The position numbers and the translations under genes were made by a program. From Bacillus sp. AFS073361 (GTDB lineage: Bacteria > Bacillota > Bacilli > Bacillales > Cytobacillaceae): 64,000 bases of DNA. Every line of letters begins with the position of its first letter. Position 1 is the stretch's first letter. Shown here in pieces: positions 26,161-35,163 of the stretch. The stretch is from the NCBI RefSeq assembly GCF_002567005.1, contig NZ_NUZU01000001.1:122246-186245 (forward strand), given 5' to 3'. The notes under the pieces were generated by a model that saw only the letters and a program-made list of their open reading frames with translations, was not told the DNA's origin and did not search any database.

Positions 26161-26207
26161 AAAAAGTGAAGTGATAAAAATAGTTTGTTCTCTAGGACGT
26201 GGCTTTT

Positions 26208-26233
26208 GGTCCCCATGACTACCACATGAGGAC
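26208..26233. repeat. Stem-loop between the convergent osmC-like and yueI-like genes
   Basis: GGTCCCCATG and CATGAGGACC pair over 10 positions with one mismatch around a short loop. There is no T-run on either side, so terminator activity is uncertain. Confidence 0.45.
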
Positions 26234-26240
26234 CATCGTT

Positions 26241-26678
26241 TCAGCGGTTAAATAATTTTGAAAAGAATCCCTTGCTCTTTTTACCTTCATCCTTGATTAT
26301 TTTTGGTTCCTTGTTAGTAATATATATATCTTCCTTATCAATCGCGTGGTCCATGGCTAATACTAAGCCGATTTCCGAGTCGTGGTCTTTATTGGTCACC
26401 AGAGTATGTTCAACTTTATATTTTGTGGCTAGCTTTACGTATTTCGAAAGGGTTTCATAGCTCATATTTCCATTTAAGAAAAGGCGGGACTGCGGTTTTT
26501 CCTTCATCTGCTTCTCAACTTGGGGATATACGTTTGCTTCTGCTACTTGGCTTTTTGTCAGAGCTAAGACAATCCGCTCTCGGAGTGTACCTAAGAATTT
26601 CCGCCGCTCATCTGGTTTTGTTTGTAGCGGTCCATAGATTCCCTGCTGTAAAACCTCGTCAACGGTTTGCTTTTTCAA
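26241..26678 (-). CDS. yueI: YueI-family protein (DUF1694)
   Basis: A start at TTG 26678 gives a 145-residue protein beginning MKKQTVDEVLQQGIYG, as in YueI-family proteins, and GGAG lies 9 bases upstream (26688-26691). An ATG at 26693 in the same frame overlaps that ribosome site. Conserved parts are QTKPDERRKFLGTLRERIVLAL and a C-terminal lysine-rich tail. The family is cytoplasmic, has a Rossmann-like fold by appearance and has no known function. Upstream lies a 21-bp tandem repeat array. Confidence 0.82.
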   Translation of the reverse strand: MKKQTVDEVLQQGIYGPLQTKPDERRKFLGTLRERIVLALTKSQVAEANVYPQVEKQMKEKPQSRLFLNGNMSYETLSKYVKLATKYKVEHTLVTNKDHDSEIGLVLAMDHAIDKEDIYITNKEPKIIKDEGKKSKGFFSKLFNR

Positions 26679-26784
26679 ATAAATCAACTCCATATAAATA
26701 CTATTATTAACTATGATGATACCCCAAAAAACGTTCCATACCAAAAAAGGGGGGTTCGAGGCAGGCAAATTAGTCTATTCGAGA

Positions 26785-26952
26785 GTAAATTTGGCTTATC
26801 CGCCAGTAAATTCAGCCCATCCGCTAGTAAACTTGGCTTATCCGACAGTAAACCCACCCCATCCGCTAGTAAACTTGGCTTATCCGACAGTAAACCCACC
26901 CCATCCGCTAGTAACCACTCCTTATCCGACAGTAAGCTCATCCATCACCGCT
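26785..26952. repeat. Tandem array of eight 21-bp units
   Basis: Eight consecutive units of 21 bp, each beginning GTAA and mostly containing ATCCG near the end. Two alternating types (GGCTTATCCG and CCCCATCCG) make a 42-bp higher-order unit; the 42-mer at 26827-26868 is repeated exactly at 26869-26910. Because 21 is divisible by 3, several frames stay open on both strands and would encode LLADG/LLSDK or SASK/LSDSK peptides. The array sits between the aceA terminator and the yueI start. It is not a CRISPR: there are no unique spacers. Confidence 0.9.
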
Positions 26953-26965
26953 AAAGTGAACCCAG

Positions 26966-27002
26966 CAAAAAATCCTTCCCCCCCAAAAAGGAGAGAAGGA
27001 TC
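26966..27002 (-). terminator. Intrinsic terminator of the aceB-aceA operon
   Basis: On the minus strand ATCCTTC pairs with GAAGGAT around a loop that includes a run of seven G, then TTTTTTGC follows. Confidence 0.75.
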
Positions 27003-27007
27003 GACTC

Positions 27008-28291
27008 TTAGTTTTTGCCCGTAAACTGTTCGGCTTCCGTTGAGCCTTTTAATGCGGTTGTTGATGAAGTCCCGCCTGTAATAACCATGGAAACTTGGTC
27101 AAAGTATCCTGTACCTACCTCACGTTGGTGACGTGTGGCCGTGTAGCCGTATTTTTCGCTGTCAAATTCAGCTTGCTGCAATTCGGAGTATGCTGCCATG
27201 CCGCGCTCTTTATAACCGCGGGCCAACTCAAACATGCCGTGGTTTAGAGCATGGAAGCCGGCAAGAGTAACGAACTGGAACTTGTAGCCCATTTTACCAA
27301 GCTCGACTTGGAATTTTGCAATTGTTTCTTGATCGAGTTTCTTTTTCCAGTTGAAGGATGGTGAACAGTTATATGCCAGCAGCTTACCTGGGAACTGTTC
27401 ATGAATGGCTTCTGCAAATTGTCTTGCTTCCTCAAGATTCGGCTCTGACGTTTCGCACCAAACAAGATCTGCATATGGCGCATAAGCCAGCCCACGGGAG
27501 ATCGCTTGGTCAATCCCCGCTTTCACGCGGAAGAAACCTTCGCCTGTACGTTCACCCGTAATAAACGGGGCATCATTCATATCAATATCACTGGTGATTA
27601 AGTCGGCTGCGTTAGCGTCAGTCCGGGCAACGAGTACGGTTGGAACCCCCATAACATCAGCAGCGAGACGAGCAGCAATCAGGTTGCGAACCGCTGTTTG
27701 TGTTGGCAGCAATACCTTCCCGCCTAAGTGACCACATTTTTTCTCAGAAGAAAGCTGGTCTTCAAAATGGACGCCTGATGCACCTGCTTCAATCATGCCT
27801 TTCATTAACTCGAAACAGTTTAATTGGCCGCCAAAACCTGCTTCTGCATCAGCGACAATCGGGGCGAACCAATCGACTGAGTGATCGCCTTCTGCATGGT
27901 GGATTTGATCTGCACGCTGCAAGGCCTGGTTAATCTTTTTGACCACATTTGGTACACTGTTGGCTGGGTATAAGCTTTGGTCAGGGTACATGTGTCCAGA
28001 CAGATTGGCATCAGCTGCTACCTGCCAGCCGCTTAAGTAGATGGCTTTTAGCCCAGCTTTTACTTGCTGAACCGCTTGATTACCGGTTAACGCACCTAGC
28101 GCATTTACATAGTCTTCCTCATTTAATAGCTTCCAAAGCTTTTCGGACCCTTTTCGAGCCAATGTGTGCTCAATATCAATCGACCCTCTGAGTTTGATAA
28201 CATCCTCAGCAGTGTAAGGCCTCGTAATCCCTTTCCACCGGCTATCCATTTCCCAGCTTTCTTGTAATTGCGCAGCTCTTGAATTTGTCAT
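27008..28291 (-). CDS. aceA: Isocitrate lyase
   Basis: ATG 28291 is preferred: GGGGGA lies 9 bases upstream, while the in-frame ATG six bases earlier is too close to it. The product of about 427 residues carries the family signature KKCGHLGGK with the catalytic Cys, plus [14 protein letters not shown] [13 protein letters not shown] for Mg2+ binding. It splits isocitrate to glyoxylate and succinate in the glyoxylate shunt. It follows malate synthase by about 40 bp in one operon, so acetate or fatty acids can be used as carbon source. Confidence 0.96.
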   Translation of the reverse strand: MTNSRAAQLQESWEMDSRWKGITRPYTAEDVIKLRGSIDIEHTLARKGSEKLWKLLNEEDYVNALGALTGNQAVQQVKAGLKAIYLSGWQVAADANLSGHMYPDQSLYPANSVPNVVKKINQALQRADQIHHAEGDHSVDWFAPIVADAEAGFGGQLNCFELMKGMIEAGASGVHFEDQLSSEKKCGHLGGKVLLPTQTAVRNLIAARLAADVMGVPTVLVARTDANAADLITSDIDMNDAPFITGERTGEGFFRVKAGIDQAISRGLAYAPYADLVWCETSEPNLEEARQFAEAIHEQFPGKLLAYNCSPSFNWKKKLDQETIAKFQVELGKMGYKFQFVTLAGFHALNHGMFELARGYKERGMAAYSELQQAEFDSEKYGYTATRHQREVGTGYFDQVSMVITGGTSSTTALKGSTEAEQFTGKN

Positions 28292-28333
28292 TTTCATATT
28301 CCCCCTATTAATCTATTAAGTATATTTTTAAAA

Positions 28334-29926
28334 CTAGATAAGCTTATACCCAGACAAAGTTAAAAATTCAGCAAACTCCTCATTCAGAATCAACCGATCA
28401 AACAATTCAACAGCTTCGTCGAATCGGCCGCCCTCAAATGCCGGTTCACCCATTTCCTGTTTAATTTTTTCTAATTCCTCCAGTTTATATTTCTCATACA
28501 TTTCCACTGTGACTTTCCGTCCGTCGTTCAGAATCCCTTTGGGGTGGCGAATCCACTGCCACAGCTGGGCCCTTGAAATCTCAGCGGTTGCGGCATCCTC
28601 CATCAAGTTGTGAATCGGGGCTGCACCATTGCCTCTAAGCCACGAAGCTACATATTGAATCCCGACATTGATGTTCAAACGAACTCCCTCTTCTGTAATC
28701 GTCCCTCCTGGTGACTCAAGCAAATCTTGAGCGGTCACGGTAATCTTCTGTTGTTTACTCGTATGGATTTGGTTGGCCATCGGCATTTCGCGGTTAAATA
28801 CCTCCAGAGCAACTGGGACCAGGCCTGGATGCGCAACCCATGTACCATCATGACCGTCACGGGCTTCGCGCTCTTTATCAGCACGAACCTTAGCAAAGGC
28901 TTCTTCATTAGCAGCCGGGTTATTGCGAATTGGAATTTGGGCAGCCATCCCGCCAATTGCTGGTGCATTGCGGCGGTGACAGGTTTGAATCGTTAGTAAC
29001 GAATACGAACGCATAAACGGGACGGTCATCGTTACCTGTGAGCGATCGGGTAAAATAATATCCTTGTGTTGACGCAGTTTTTTCAGGTAACTGAAAATAT
29101 AATCCCATCTTCCGCAATTCAAGCCTGCGGAGTGGTCTTTTAGCTCAAATAAAATCTCATTCATCTCAAAGGCACCCATGATGGTTTCTAGTAATACTGT
29201 CGCTTTAATGGTTCCATTCGGAATCCCCAGTTTCTCTTGTGCAAAAACAAATACATCATTCCAAAGCTTTGCTTCCAAGTGACTTTCCAGCTTTGGCAGG
29301 TAAAAATACGGACCTGTTCCCCTCGCAAGCAGTTGGTTCACATTATGGAAAAAGTACATGCCAAAATCAAAGAAACTTCCTGAAATAGGCTTGCTATCTA
29401 GCAAAATATGCTTTTCTTCTAAATGAAGGCCGCGTGGTCTCACAAACAGCACGGCTGTCTCGCCCTTTAGTTCATACTTCTTGCCATTGGCATTTTCAAA
29501 AGATATCGTCCGATTTACCGCATCTCTTAAGTTGATTTGTCCTTCGACGATGTTTTCCCAGGTTGGTGAAGTGGCGTCCTCGCAATCGGCCATAAATACT
29601 TTTGCGCCCGAGTTCAAAGCGTTGATTACCATTTTCCGTTCAGTCGGTCCGGTAATTTCTACCCGGCGATCTTGGAGATCATCAGGCAAAGGAGCAATCG
29701 TCCAGTCCCCGTTTCGTATATGCTTTGTCTCCGGGAGGAAATCAGGTAATGTTCCATTATTTATTTCCGCTTGGCGTTTTTGCCTGTACTGTAACAGTTC
29801 AACTCTTCGTCCGCCAAACTTTCGCTCCAACTCTTCAATAAAATTTAATGCCTCAGCTGTTAAAATCTCTTCGTACTGGGCTTTCATTGCCCCTACCACT
29901 TCAATACCTGTTGTTTGCGTCGACAT
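28334..29926 (-). CDS. aceB: Malate synthase A
   Basis: A 530-residue protein of the malate synthase A type. Visible blocks are [28 protein letters not shown] (Arg/Glu region), the signature [19 protein letters not shown] and [15 protein letters not shown]. It condenses glyoxylate with acetyl-CoA to malate. It is the first gene of the aceBA operon with GAGGTGA as ribosome site. A hyphenated inverted repeat overlaps its promoter region, which suggests control by a dedicated repressor or catabolite regulator. Confidence 0.96.
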   Translation of the reverse strand: MSTQTTGIEVVGAMKAQYEEILTAEALNFIEELERKFGGRRVELLQYRQKRQAEINNGTLPDFLPETKHIRNGDWTIAPLPDDLQDRRVEITGPTERKMVINALNSGAKVFMADCEDATSPTWENIVEGQINLRDAVNRTISFENANGKKYELKGETAVLFVRPRGLHLEEKHILLDSKPISGSFFDFGMYFFHNVNQLLARGTGPYFYLPKLESHLEAKLWNDVFVFAQEKLGIPNGTIKATVLLETIMGAFEMNEILFELKDHSAGLNCGRWDYIFSYLKKLRQHKDIILPDRSQVTMTVPFMRSYSLLTIQTCHRRNAPAIGGMAAQIPIRNNPAANEEAFAKVRADKEREARDGHDGTWVAHPGLVPVALEVFNREMPMANQIHTSKQQKITVTAQDLLESPGGTITEEGVRLNINVGIQYVASWLRGNGAAPIHNLMEDAATAEISRAQLWQWIRHPKGILNDGRKVTVEMYEKYKLEELEKIKQEMGEPAFEGGRFDEAVELFDRLILNEEFAEFLTLSGYKLI

Positions 29927-29945
29927 GAACTACATCACCTCTTTG

Positions 29946-29984
29946 TTATAATACAGAAACAATCTACGTTTTGTATTATATAAC
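29946..29984. promoter_or_regulatory. Hyphenated inverted repeat in the aceB promoter region
   Basis: The arms TTATAATACAGAAAC (29946-29960) and GTTTTGTATTATATAA (29968-29983) are near-complementary around a 7-base centre. The minus-strand -10-like TATAAT lies in the distal arm, so a bound protein would block RNA polymerase. Confidence 0.5.
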
Positions 29985-30074
29985 ACAACTTTCAAAAATG
30001 GAACTACTTTTCTGATAATTTTTATAAAAATAGGTAAAAACTACCTAAGGCTTGTACCAAAAGGATAAAAGCCT

Positions 30075-30105
30075 AAAAAAAAAAAGAACGTCCGCAGACA
30101 TTCTT
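30075..30105 (-). terminator. Intrinsic terminator of the nir/siroheme operon
   Basis: AAGAATGTC and GACGTTCTT form a stem with a 4-base loop, followed on the minus strand by a run of more than eight T. It begins at the end of the sirC gene. Confidence 0.88.
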
Positions 30106-30747
30106 TTAATTGCTATTATGCGTTTCTTTACAACATGCTTCATATAATCGGATAAAATCCTCTTCCCGATGAACACTAGTTAAGAACTCCGGGCTCACTA
30201 TAGATTTTAAGAGCTCTCTCTTCAAAGATGGATTAGCTACTTCCTTCAAAATCCATTTTCGTTTCGAGGCGAGAAAGTCAAGATAGCCCTCATAGGAAGC
30301 ATCAAACTGCTGCTCGAGCTGGTCTCGAATTTGGCTCGCCAGGGTTGGACTCGCCCCGCCTGTTGAGATAGCAATGCTCAAAGACCCTCGTTGAACGTGT
30401 GCGGGGACATGAAAATTGGAGCCAGCTGGATCATCAGCAATAGTTACCAATTGATGGGTACCTGCTGACTCCTGAATCGACTGATTGATCTCCCGACTAT
30501 TTGTTGCCGCAAAAATTAGGAAGGCATTGGCAATGTCACTGGCCGAGAAGGTCTTTTGTTTCCATGTGATTCTTCCCTCATGACTAAGCCTTTGGATTTC
30601 ATCTGTTGCATCCGGGCTGATAACAACCACTTCAGCACCTGTTCCTAGCAGGCCAACCACTTTCCGTTCGGCTACTTTCCCGCCTCCTGCCACCACTACG
30701 CTTTTCCCTTCTAATCTTAAGATCACTGGATAGCCTGTTTTCACCAT
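30106..30747 (-). CDS. Precorrin-2 dehydrogenase / sirohydrochlorin ferrochelatase-like (Met8/SirC type)
   Basis: A 213-residue protein with an N-terminal Rossmann motif VVAGGGKVAERKV near 16-28, ATNSREIN and a DDPAGSNFHVPA segment, followed by RGSLSIAISTGGASP. These are landmarks of CysG-B/Met8/YlnF, which oxidises precorrin-2 with NAD+ to sirohydrochlorin in siroheme synthesis. It is the last gene of the operon, directly after the SUMT/HemD fusion, and supplies the siroheme for nitrite reductase. Iron insertion may be done by a separate SirB. Confidence 0.9.
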   Translation of the reverse strand: MVKTGYPVILRLEGKSVVVAGGGKVAERKVVGLLGTGAEVVVISPDATDEIQRLSHEGRITWKQKTFSASDIANAFLIFAATNSREINQSIQESAGTHQLVTIADDPAGSNFHVPAHVQRGSLSIAISTGGASPTLASQIRDQLEQQFDASYEGYLDFLASKRKWILKEVANPSLKRELLKSIVSPEFLTSVHREEDFIRLYEACCKETHNSN

Positions 30748-32196
30748 TTACACTTCCCCAACAGGTCGTTCGGCTAAATATTCAACCAAAGCTTCCTTCG
30801 TTGCGAATGCCGGCATGCCGTGTGAAGGAAGGCCTGAACTGACAACGGCCTTTTCCGTTTGTCTTCCCATACTGACCACCTGCAGCCCTTTCAATAGTTC
30901 AAAGGCATTCAAATCACACTCTCGTAACGCGTTTATAAACAATTCAACCGAGGCACTGCTCGGGAATATCATCGTATTCAACTCTGCTTCATCTAACATT
31001 CTTTTAAAAAGAGGCAAAAACTGCTCATCTAGCTCTTTTTTGCTGGTCACCATGACGTCTCTCGCATCCGTCTTTTTTTTCAAAATGCTATCATCTCCGA
31101 CAATAAGCAATGAGCTGGATTCTTGCATCTCCTCTGCATGGGCGGCTATAAAACCATGCTTCTTAAGTGCATTTTTCGATTTAAGAGAAGCTCCATAGAA
31201 GTCCGCACGAATGGTTCGGATATCGACTCCATGATTGACTACCGCAGTAAAAAATTCATCGACACTTTCTGGAGAAGTGAAGAGAATTTTTTCGTAAGAA
31301 GCCACCTTGGTTAAATCAACTGGCAGCACGGTTTTTTTCCATTTTGGAAACTCTATGACATCAGCTCCACCATCCATTAATGCTTTTGCTAATTCACTAG
31401 AGCCCTCACTTGTACGGGCCAGCAGAATTTGCCTGCCATACAGGGGCAATTTTTCAAACCAACTGATTTTTTCACGGAGGGATATGACTTTACCTACCAG
31501 AATAATCGACGGATTACTAAACTTAGCCTCTACGACCTTTTCAGAAATATCAGCCAGCGTCCCTTGCAATGTTTTTTGCCGGCCAAATGTACCCCATTGA
31601 ATCAAAATAACAGGGGTCGACGATGGTTTCCCGTACGTGATGAGATTTTCGCAAATAAATGGTAAGTTGCCGACGCCCATATAAAATGCGATCGTATCGA
31701 CACCACGGGCCAGTCCTTCCCAGTCGAGCACTGGTTTTCCCTCTTTCGATTTATCATGGGCAGTGACGACTGCAAATGATTCCGCATATTCACGGTGGGT
31801 AACAGGAATGCCTGCATAAAGAGGGGCAGCAATCCCCGATGTAATACCAGGAATGATTTCAAAAGGAATCTCATGTTGGGCCAGGGCTGCTGCTTCTTCG
31901 CCCACTCTGCCAAACACACCAGGGTCTCCGCCTTTTAAGCGGACCACCCGATGACCTTCCAGCGCCTTCTCCACCAATAGTTCATTGATATTTCCTTGGC
32001 GGATAATATGGCGATTCGGTAATTTTCCGCAGTAAATCAGTTCGCAATCGGCTGGAGCATATTCCAACAATTTTGGATTGGCAAGCCGATCATATAATAT
32101 GACCTCTGCTTGTTTAATGGCCTCCATGCCTTTTAAAGTGATTAAACGTACGTCCCCTGGCCCTGCTCCTACTAAAAATACTTTTCCTGTCTTCAT
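30748..32196 (-). CDS. Fused uroporphyrinogen-III C-methyltransferase (N) and uroporphyrinogen-III synthase (C)
   Basis: A 482-residue fusion. Residues about 1-245 form a SUMT/CobA domain with VGAGPGD near 9-15, KGGDPGVFGRVGEE near 89-102 and the GITSGIAAP block. Residues about 255-478 form a more divergent HemD-like domain. The first half methylates uroporphyrinogen III to precorrin-2 with SAM; the second makes or once made uroporphyrinogen III. It resembles B. subtilis NasF with its C-terminal extension. The gene lies between nirD and the precorrin-2 dehydrogenase gene in the nitrite operon, so it is dedicated to siroheme supply. Confidence 0.9.
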   Translation of the reverse strand: MKTGKVFLVGAGPGDVRLITLKGMEAIKQAEVILYDRLANPKLLEYAPADCELIYCGKLPNRHIIRQGNINELLVEKALEGHRVVRLKGGDPGVFGRVGEEAAALAQHEIPFEIIPGITSGIAAPLYAGIPVTHREYAESFAVVTAHDKSKEGKPVLDWEGLARGVDTIAFYMGVGNLPFICENLITYGKPSSTPVILIQWGTFGRQKTLQGTLADISEKVVEAKFSNPSIILVGKVISLREKISWFEKLPLYGRQILLARTSEGSSELAKALMDGGADVIEFPKWKKTVLPVDLTKVASYEKILFTSPESVDEFFTAVVNHGVDIRTIRADFYGASLKSKNALKKHGFIAAHAEEMQESSSLLIVGDDSILKKKTDARDVMVTSKKELDEQFLPLFKRMLDEAELNTMIFPSSASVELFINALRECDLNAFELLKGLQVVSMGRQTEKAVVSSGLPSHGMPAFATKEALVEYLAERPVGEV

Positions 32197-32223
32197 TCTG
32201 CAGCAATCCTTCCCATTTCCTTC

Positions 32224-32544
32224 TTATCTGACAATAAACACGATATCGTCCTCTAATTCTACCTTAAATGTCCGCACTTGACCTTCATCCGGTGCCTGTA
32301 CTTTACCATCTTTTAAAGAAATTTTCCAATCATAAACAGGGCAATATACATATTCACCGCTAACAAGACCTTCTGAAAGAACACCGCCTTTCGGATGTGG
32401 GCTCCGATTTTCGATCGCATAAACTTCTCCGCTCGTTACTTTAAAAAGCGCGATATCAATATTATCGATCTTAAGCGAATAGCCTGACCGAACCTTAATA
32501 TTTGAATAGTTTGCTACTGGAATCCGAGTTATTGTTTGAAGCAT
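32224..32544 (-). CDS. nirD: Nitrite reductase (NADH) small subunit
   Basis: A 106-residue Rieske-like fold protein of the NirD family. It has the fold pattern (SPHPKGGVLSEGLVSGEYVYCPVYDWKISLKDG) but lacks the complete Cys-His/Cys-His ligand set, as is normal for NirD. It is the small partner of NirB in cytoplasmic NADH-dependent nitrite reduction. It follows nirB by 6 bp and has a GGGGGAG ribosome site. Confidence 0.93.
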   Translation of the reverse strand: MLQTITRIPVANYSNIKVRSGYSLKIDNIDIALFKVTSGEVYAIENRSPHPKGGVLSEGLVSGEYVYCPVYDWKISLKDGKVQAPDEGQVRTFKVELEDDIVFIVR

Positions 32545-32550
32545 AATGAA

Positions 32551-34965
32551 TCACTCCCCCACCTTGATTGTATGTTGTGCATAATATTTATCTTGGATTT
32601 CCTCACTTTGAATCGCTTCATTCCAAGGCTCAATATATTTTTTCAATGTTTTATCCATGCGCTCGTTTAAAGCCCTTCGCGTTTCTTCGTTAGCGAGCAC
32701 TTCTCTGACATGTTCTAAACCAACACGTTCTACCCATTTTGACGTACGCTCCAAGTAATTGGCCGTTTCACGGTAATATTGAATATAAGCACCTGTCATT
32801 TCCATCACTTCGTCCTGTGTTTTCACCGTACATAACAGGTCACCAGCACGGAGGTCAACCCCGCCGTTACCAGCCACATAAATCTCCCAGCCGCCATCAA
32901 TGCCGACAAAGCCAATGTCTTTAATGCCTGCTTCGGAACAGTTTCGCGGACAGGCAGATACGCCCATTTTGACTTTATGCGGGGTATCGAGGCGTTCAAA
33001 TTTCTTTTCTAATTCAATTCCAAGGGCCATGGAATCTTGTGTGCCATAGCGGCAGAATTGCGCGCCGACACAAGTTTTCACCGTACGAAGTGTTTTTCCA
33101 TAGGCATAACCTGATGGCATGTCCAACTCTTCCCACATGGCTGGCAGGTCTTCTTTTTTCACCCCGAACAAGCCAATTCGCTGCCCGCCTGTCAATTTCA
33201 CGAGTGGTACTTCATACTTTTCGGCAATCTCAGCAATTTTCTTCAAATCAGCTGCCGTTGTTACCCCGCCATACATCCTTGGGACAACAGAATAAGTTCC
33301 ATCTTTTTGGATGTTAGCATGCATTTTTTCATTGACGAGACGAGAGTCACGATCATCTTTGTATTCATCCATATGAATCATACCTAAGTAGTAGTTAATG
33401 GCAGGACGGCATTTGGTACAGCCTTCCTCATTGTTCCATTCCAGTACGTTCATGACTTCTTTCACACTTGTTAAGCCTTTTTCTTTGATTTCAGCCACTA
33501 CTTCATCACGACTTAGGGTTGTACAACCGCAAAGGCTAGTCTTCTGTGCAGCTGCCTCATCAAATTGGTCTCCAAGTGTGTGAGCCAGAATACTGCTGAC
33601 CATTGGTTTACAACGGCCGCAAGAGCGTCCGGCATTCGTACAATGACTCACTTGGTCTAAAGTGGTTAAGCCCTGTGTTTTAATCGCTTCAACAATGGCA
33701 CCTTTTGTGACTCCATTACAGCCGCAGACTAATTCATCATTCGGCATGGAAGCCACATCGTCACTGCCGCCTTCTGCACTGCATACTGTATGGAAAATTG
33801 ACACGCCGCTGATATCTTCCTTTTTAGTCAGCATCCGGTATAGTCTAGTACTATCTTTTGTGTCACCATATAGGACGATCCCTACAATCAAGTTGTTTCT
33901 AGTAAGCACTCGTTTATAGAGACCTTCGTACTCATTGTAGATCATGATCGATTTGGTTGTACCATCCTCAAAGATTTCTCCAGCAGAGAAAAGATCAACG
34001 CCCGCTACCTTTAACTGAGTACCTGTAACAGAGCCTTCATATGGGTTCGTTTCGGCACCACAAATGCGGCTGGCAAGGATTTTTCCTTGTTCATATAAAG
34101 GCGCAACCAAACCATAAACAATTTCCCGATGCTCCGCACATTCTCCGACTGCATACACATGTGGGACACTCGTTTCCATAAAGTCATTGACGACAATGCC
34201 GCGATTTACATAGATTCCGCTGTTTTTTGCCACTTCCGTATTCGACTTAATTCCAATCGCCATGACAACCAAGTCTGCTTCCACTTGTGAGCCATCCTTA
34301 AAGCGGAGGCCAGTAACACGCTCGTCACCGAGAATTTCCACCGTTTCCTTTTCCATTAAGAAATTCATGCCTTGTCCTTCAAGTTCCGCCTTAAGTAGTG
34401 AGGATGCAACTGGGTCCAACTGGCGCTCCATTAGATGCGGCATTAGATGAACTACATCAACGGTCATTCCTAAGTTCAGCAAGCCTCTTGCAGCTTCTAG
34501 TCCGAGTAGTCCTCCGCCGATGACGACAGCCTTTTTATATTGCTGCGCTGCTTTGATCATCATTTCACAATCATGGATATCACGAAACCCTGTCACACCT
34601 TGTTTGTCTGCGCCTGCAATTGGCAGAATAAAAGAATTCGAGCCAGTAGCAATGATCAAATCATCATACTCGACTTTCCGGCCAAGATGACTAATTACTC
34701 GTTTTGTGTCCACATCAATGCTAACAATGGATTCGCCAGTGTATAATTGAATATTATTTTCTTTATACCAATCTATTGGATTAATAATGATATCTTCAAA
34801 GTTTATATCCCCTTGAAGGATATTTGATAGTTTGATCCGATTATAGTTTGGATACGGCTCTTGGCCAAAAATTGTGATCTCTAAGGGTTCAGCAGATACT
34901 TTTAGAATCTCCTCAATTGTTCTAACTCCTGCCATCCCGTTCCCGATCATCACTAGTTTTTTCAT
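32551..34965 (-). CDS. nirB: Nitrite reductase (NADH) large subunit
   Basis: An 804-residue protein. Order of domains: FAD/NAD reductase (GNGMAG at 8-13, VVIGGGLLGLEAA near 147-158), a BFD-type [2Fe-2S] region with Cys414, Cys416, Cys449 and Cys452, a second partial BFD-like repeat (CGCTT near 489, CTKC near 516), then the sulfite/nitrite reductase half. There Cys632, Cys638, Cys672 and Cys676 (CVGAQFC and ACPRNC) bind the [4Fe-4S] cluster and siroheme. It reduces nitrite to ammonium with NADH. It is the first gene of the operon, controlled by the Fnr-type sites upstream. Confidence 0.96.
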   Translation of the reverse strand: MKKLVMIGNGMAGVRTIEEILKVSAEPLEITIFGQEPYPNYNRIKLSNILQGDINFEDIIINPIDWYKENNIQLYTGESIVSIDVDTKRVISHLGRKVEYDDLIIATGSNSFILPIAGADKQGVTGFRDIHDCEMMIKAAQQYKKAVVIGGGLLGLEAARGLLNLGMTVDVVHLMPHLMERQLDPVASSLLKAELEGQGMNFLMEKETVEILGDERVTGLRFKDGSQVEADLVVMAIGIKSNTEVAKNSGIYVNRGIVVNDFMETSVPHVYAVGECAEHREIVYGLVAPLYEQGKILASRICGAETNPYEGSVTGTQLKVAGVDLFSAGEIFEDGTTKSIMIYNEYEGLYKRVLTRNNLIVGIVLYGDTKDSTRLYRMLTKKEDISGVSIFHTVCSAEGGSDDVASMPNDELVCGCNGVTKGAIVEAIKTQGLTTLDQVSHCTNAGRSCGRCKPMVSSILAHTLGDQFDEAAAQKTSLCGCTTLSRDEVVAEIKEKGLTSVKEVMNVLEWNNEEGCTKCRPAINYYLGMIHMDEYKDDRDSRLVNEKMHANIQKDGTYSVVPRMYGGVTTAADLKKIAEIAEKYEVPLVKLTGGQRIGLFGVKKEDLPAMWEELDMPSGYAYGKTLRTVKTCVGAQFCRYGTQDSMALGIELEKKFERLDTPHKVKMGVSACPRNCSEAGIKDIGFVGIDGGWEIYVAGNGGVDLRAGDLLCTVKTQDEVMEMTGAYIQYYRETANYLERTSKWVERVGLEHVREVLANEETRRALNERMDKTLKKYIEPWNEAIQSEEIQDKYYAQHTIKVGE

Positions 34966-35031
34966 TTTTGGATCGCTCCTTATATGTTAAATCTATATTT
35001 TTAAATATTATAAGATTTTCTTTATAGTTAC

Positions 35032-35037
35032 ATTGTA
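35032..35037 (-). promoter_or_regulatory. Predicted -10 element of the nirB promoter
   Basis: TACAAT on the minus strand. With a start site near 35025 the nearer Fnr box is centred at about -41.5, the classic position for class II activation. No good -35 hexamer is present, as expected for an activator-dependent promoter. Confidence 0.55.
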
Positions 35038-35058
35038 AAGGCTAGTGTTGATAAAAAT

Positions 35059-35074
35059 TGTGAAGTACGTCACA
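35059..35074. promoter_or_regulatory. Fnr box 1 upstream of nirB
   Basis: TGTGAAGTACGTCACA is a perfect match to TGTGA-N6-TCACA, the Bacillus Fnr consensus. Its centre (35066.5) is about 41.5 bp from the predicted start site. Confidence 0.85.
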
Positions 35075-35088
35075 TTCTAACTTTAACT

Positions 35089-35104
35089 TGTGAATAAATT
35101 CACA
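35089..35104. promoter_or_regulatory. Fnr box 2 upstream of nirB
   Basis: TGTGAATAAATTCACA, again a perfect TGTGA-N6-TCACA, 30 bp from box 1 centre to centre, so on the same face of the helix within about three turns. Confidence 0.82.
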
Positions 35105-35128
35105 TAACTGTCAAAATCTCGCTGTAAA

Positions 35129-35160
35129 CAAAAAAAAATAGCACACATTGTATGCTATTT
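35129..35160 (-). terminator. Intrinsic terminator after the membrane-protein gene
   Basis: On the minus strand AAATAGCATACA and TGTGTGCTATTT form a stem around a short loop, followed by TTTTTTTTTG. It isolates the membrane-protein gene from nirB. Confidence 0.85.
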
Positions 35161-35163
35161 TGG

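Noticed and set aside
26711..26941. 76-residue frame through the 21-bp array as a real gene
   Set aside because: Several frames on both strands are open simply because the unit is a multiple of three; the candidate start has only a weak ribosome site. Kept as a finding on the repeat, not as a gene.
26785..26952. Tandem repeats considered as a CRISPR array
   Set aside because: Units are directly adjacent with no unique spacers, the period is 21 bp, and there are no cas genes.
29481..29951. 156-residue open frame antisense to the aceB 5' end
   Set aside because: Shadow of the malate synthase gene; it would need to start inside the coding region and reads through its promoter.
30748..32196. 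HemD-like C-terminal half considered as a degraded domain
   Set aside because: The frame is intact and similar C-terminal extensions exist in Bacillus NasF-type proteins, so it is described as a fusion and not as a pseudogene.
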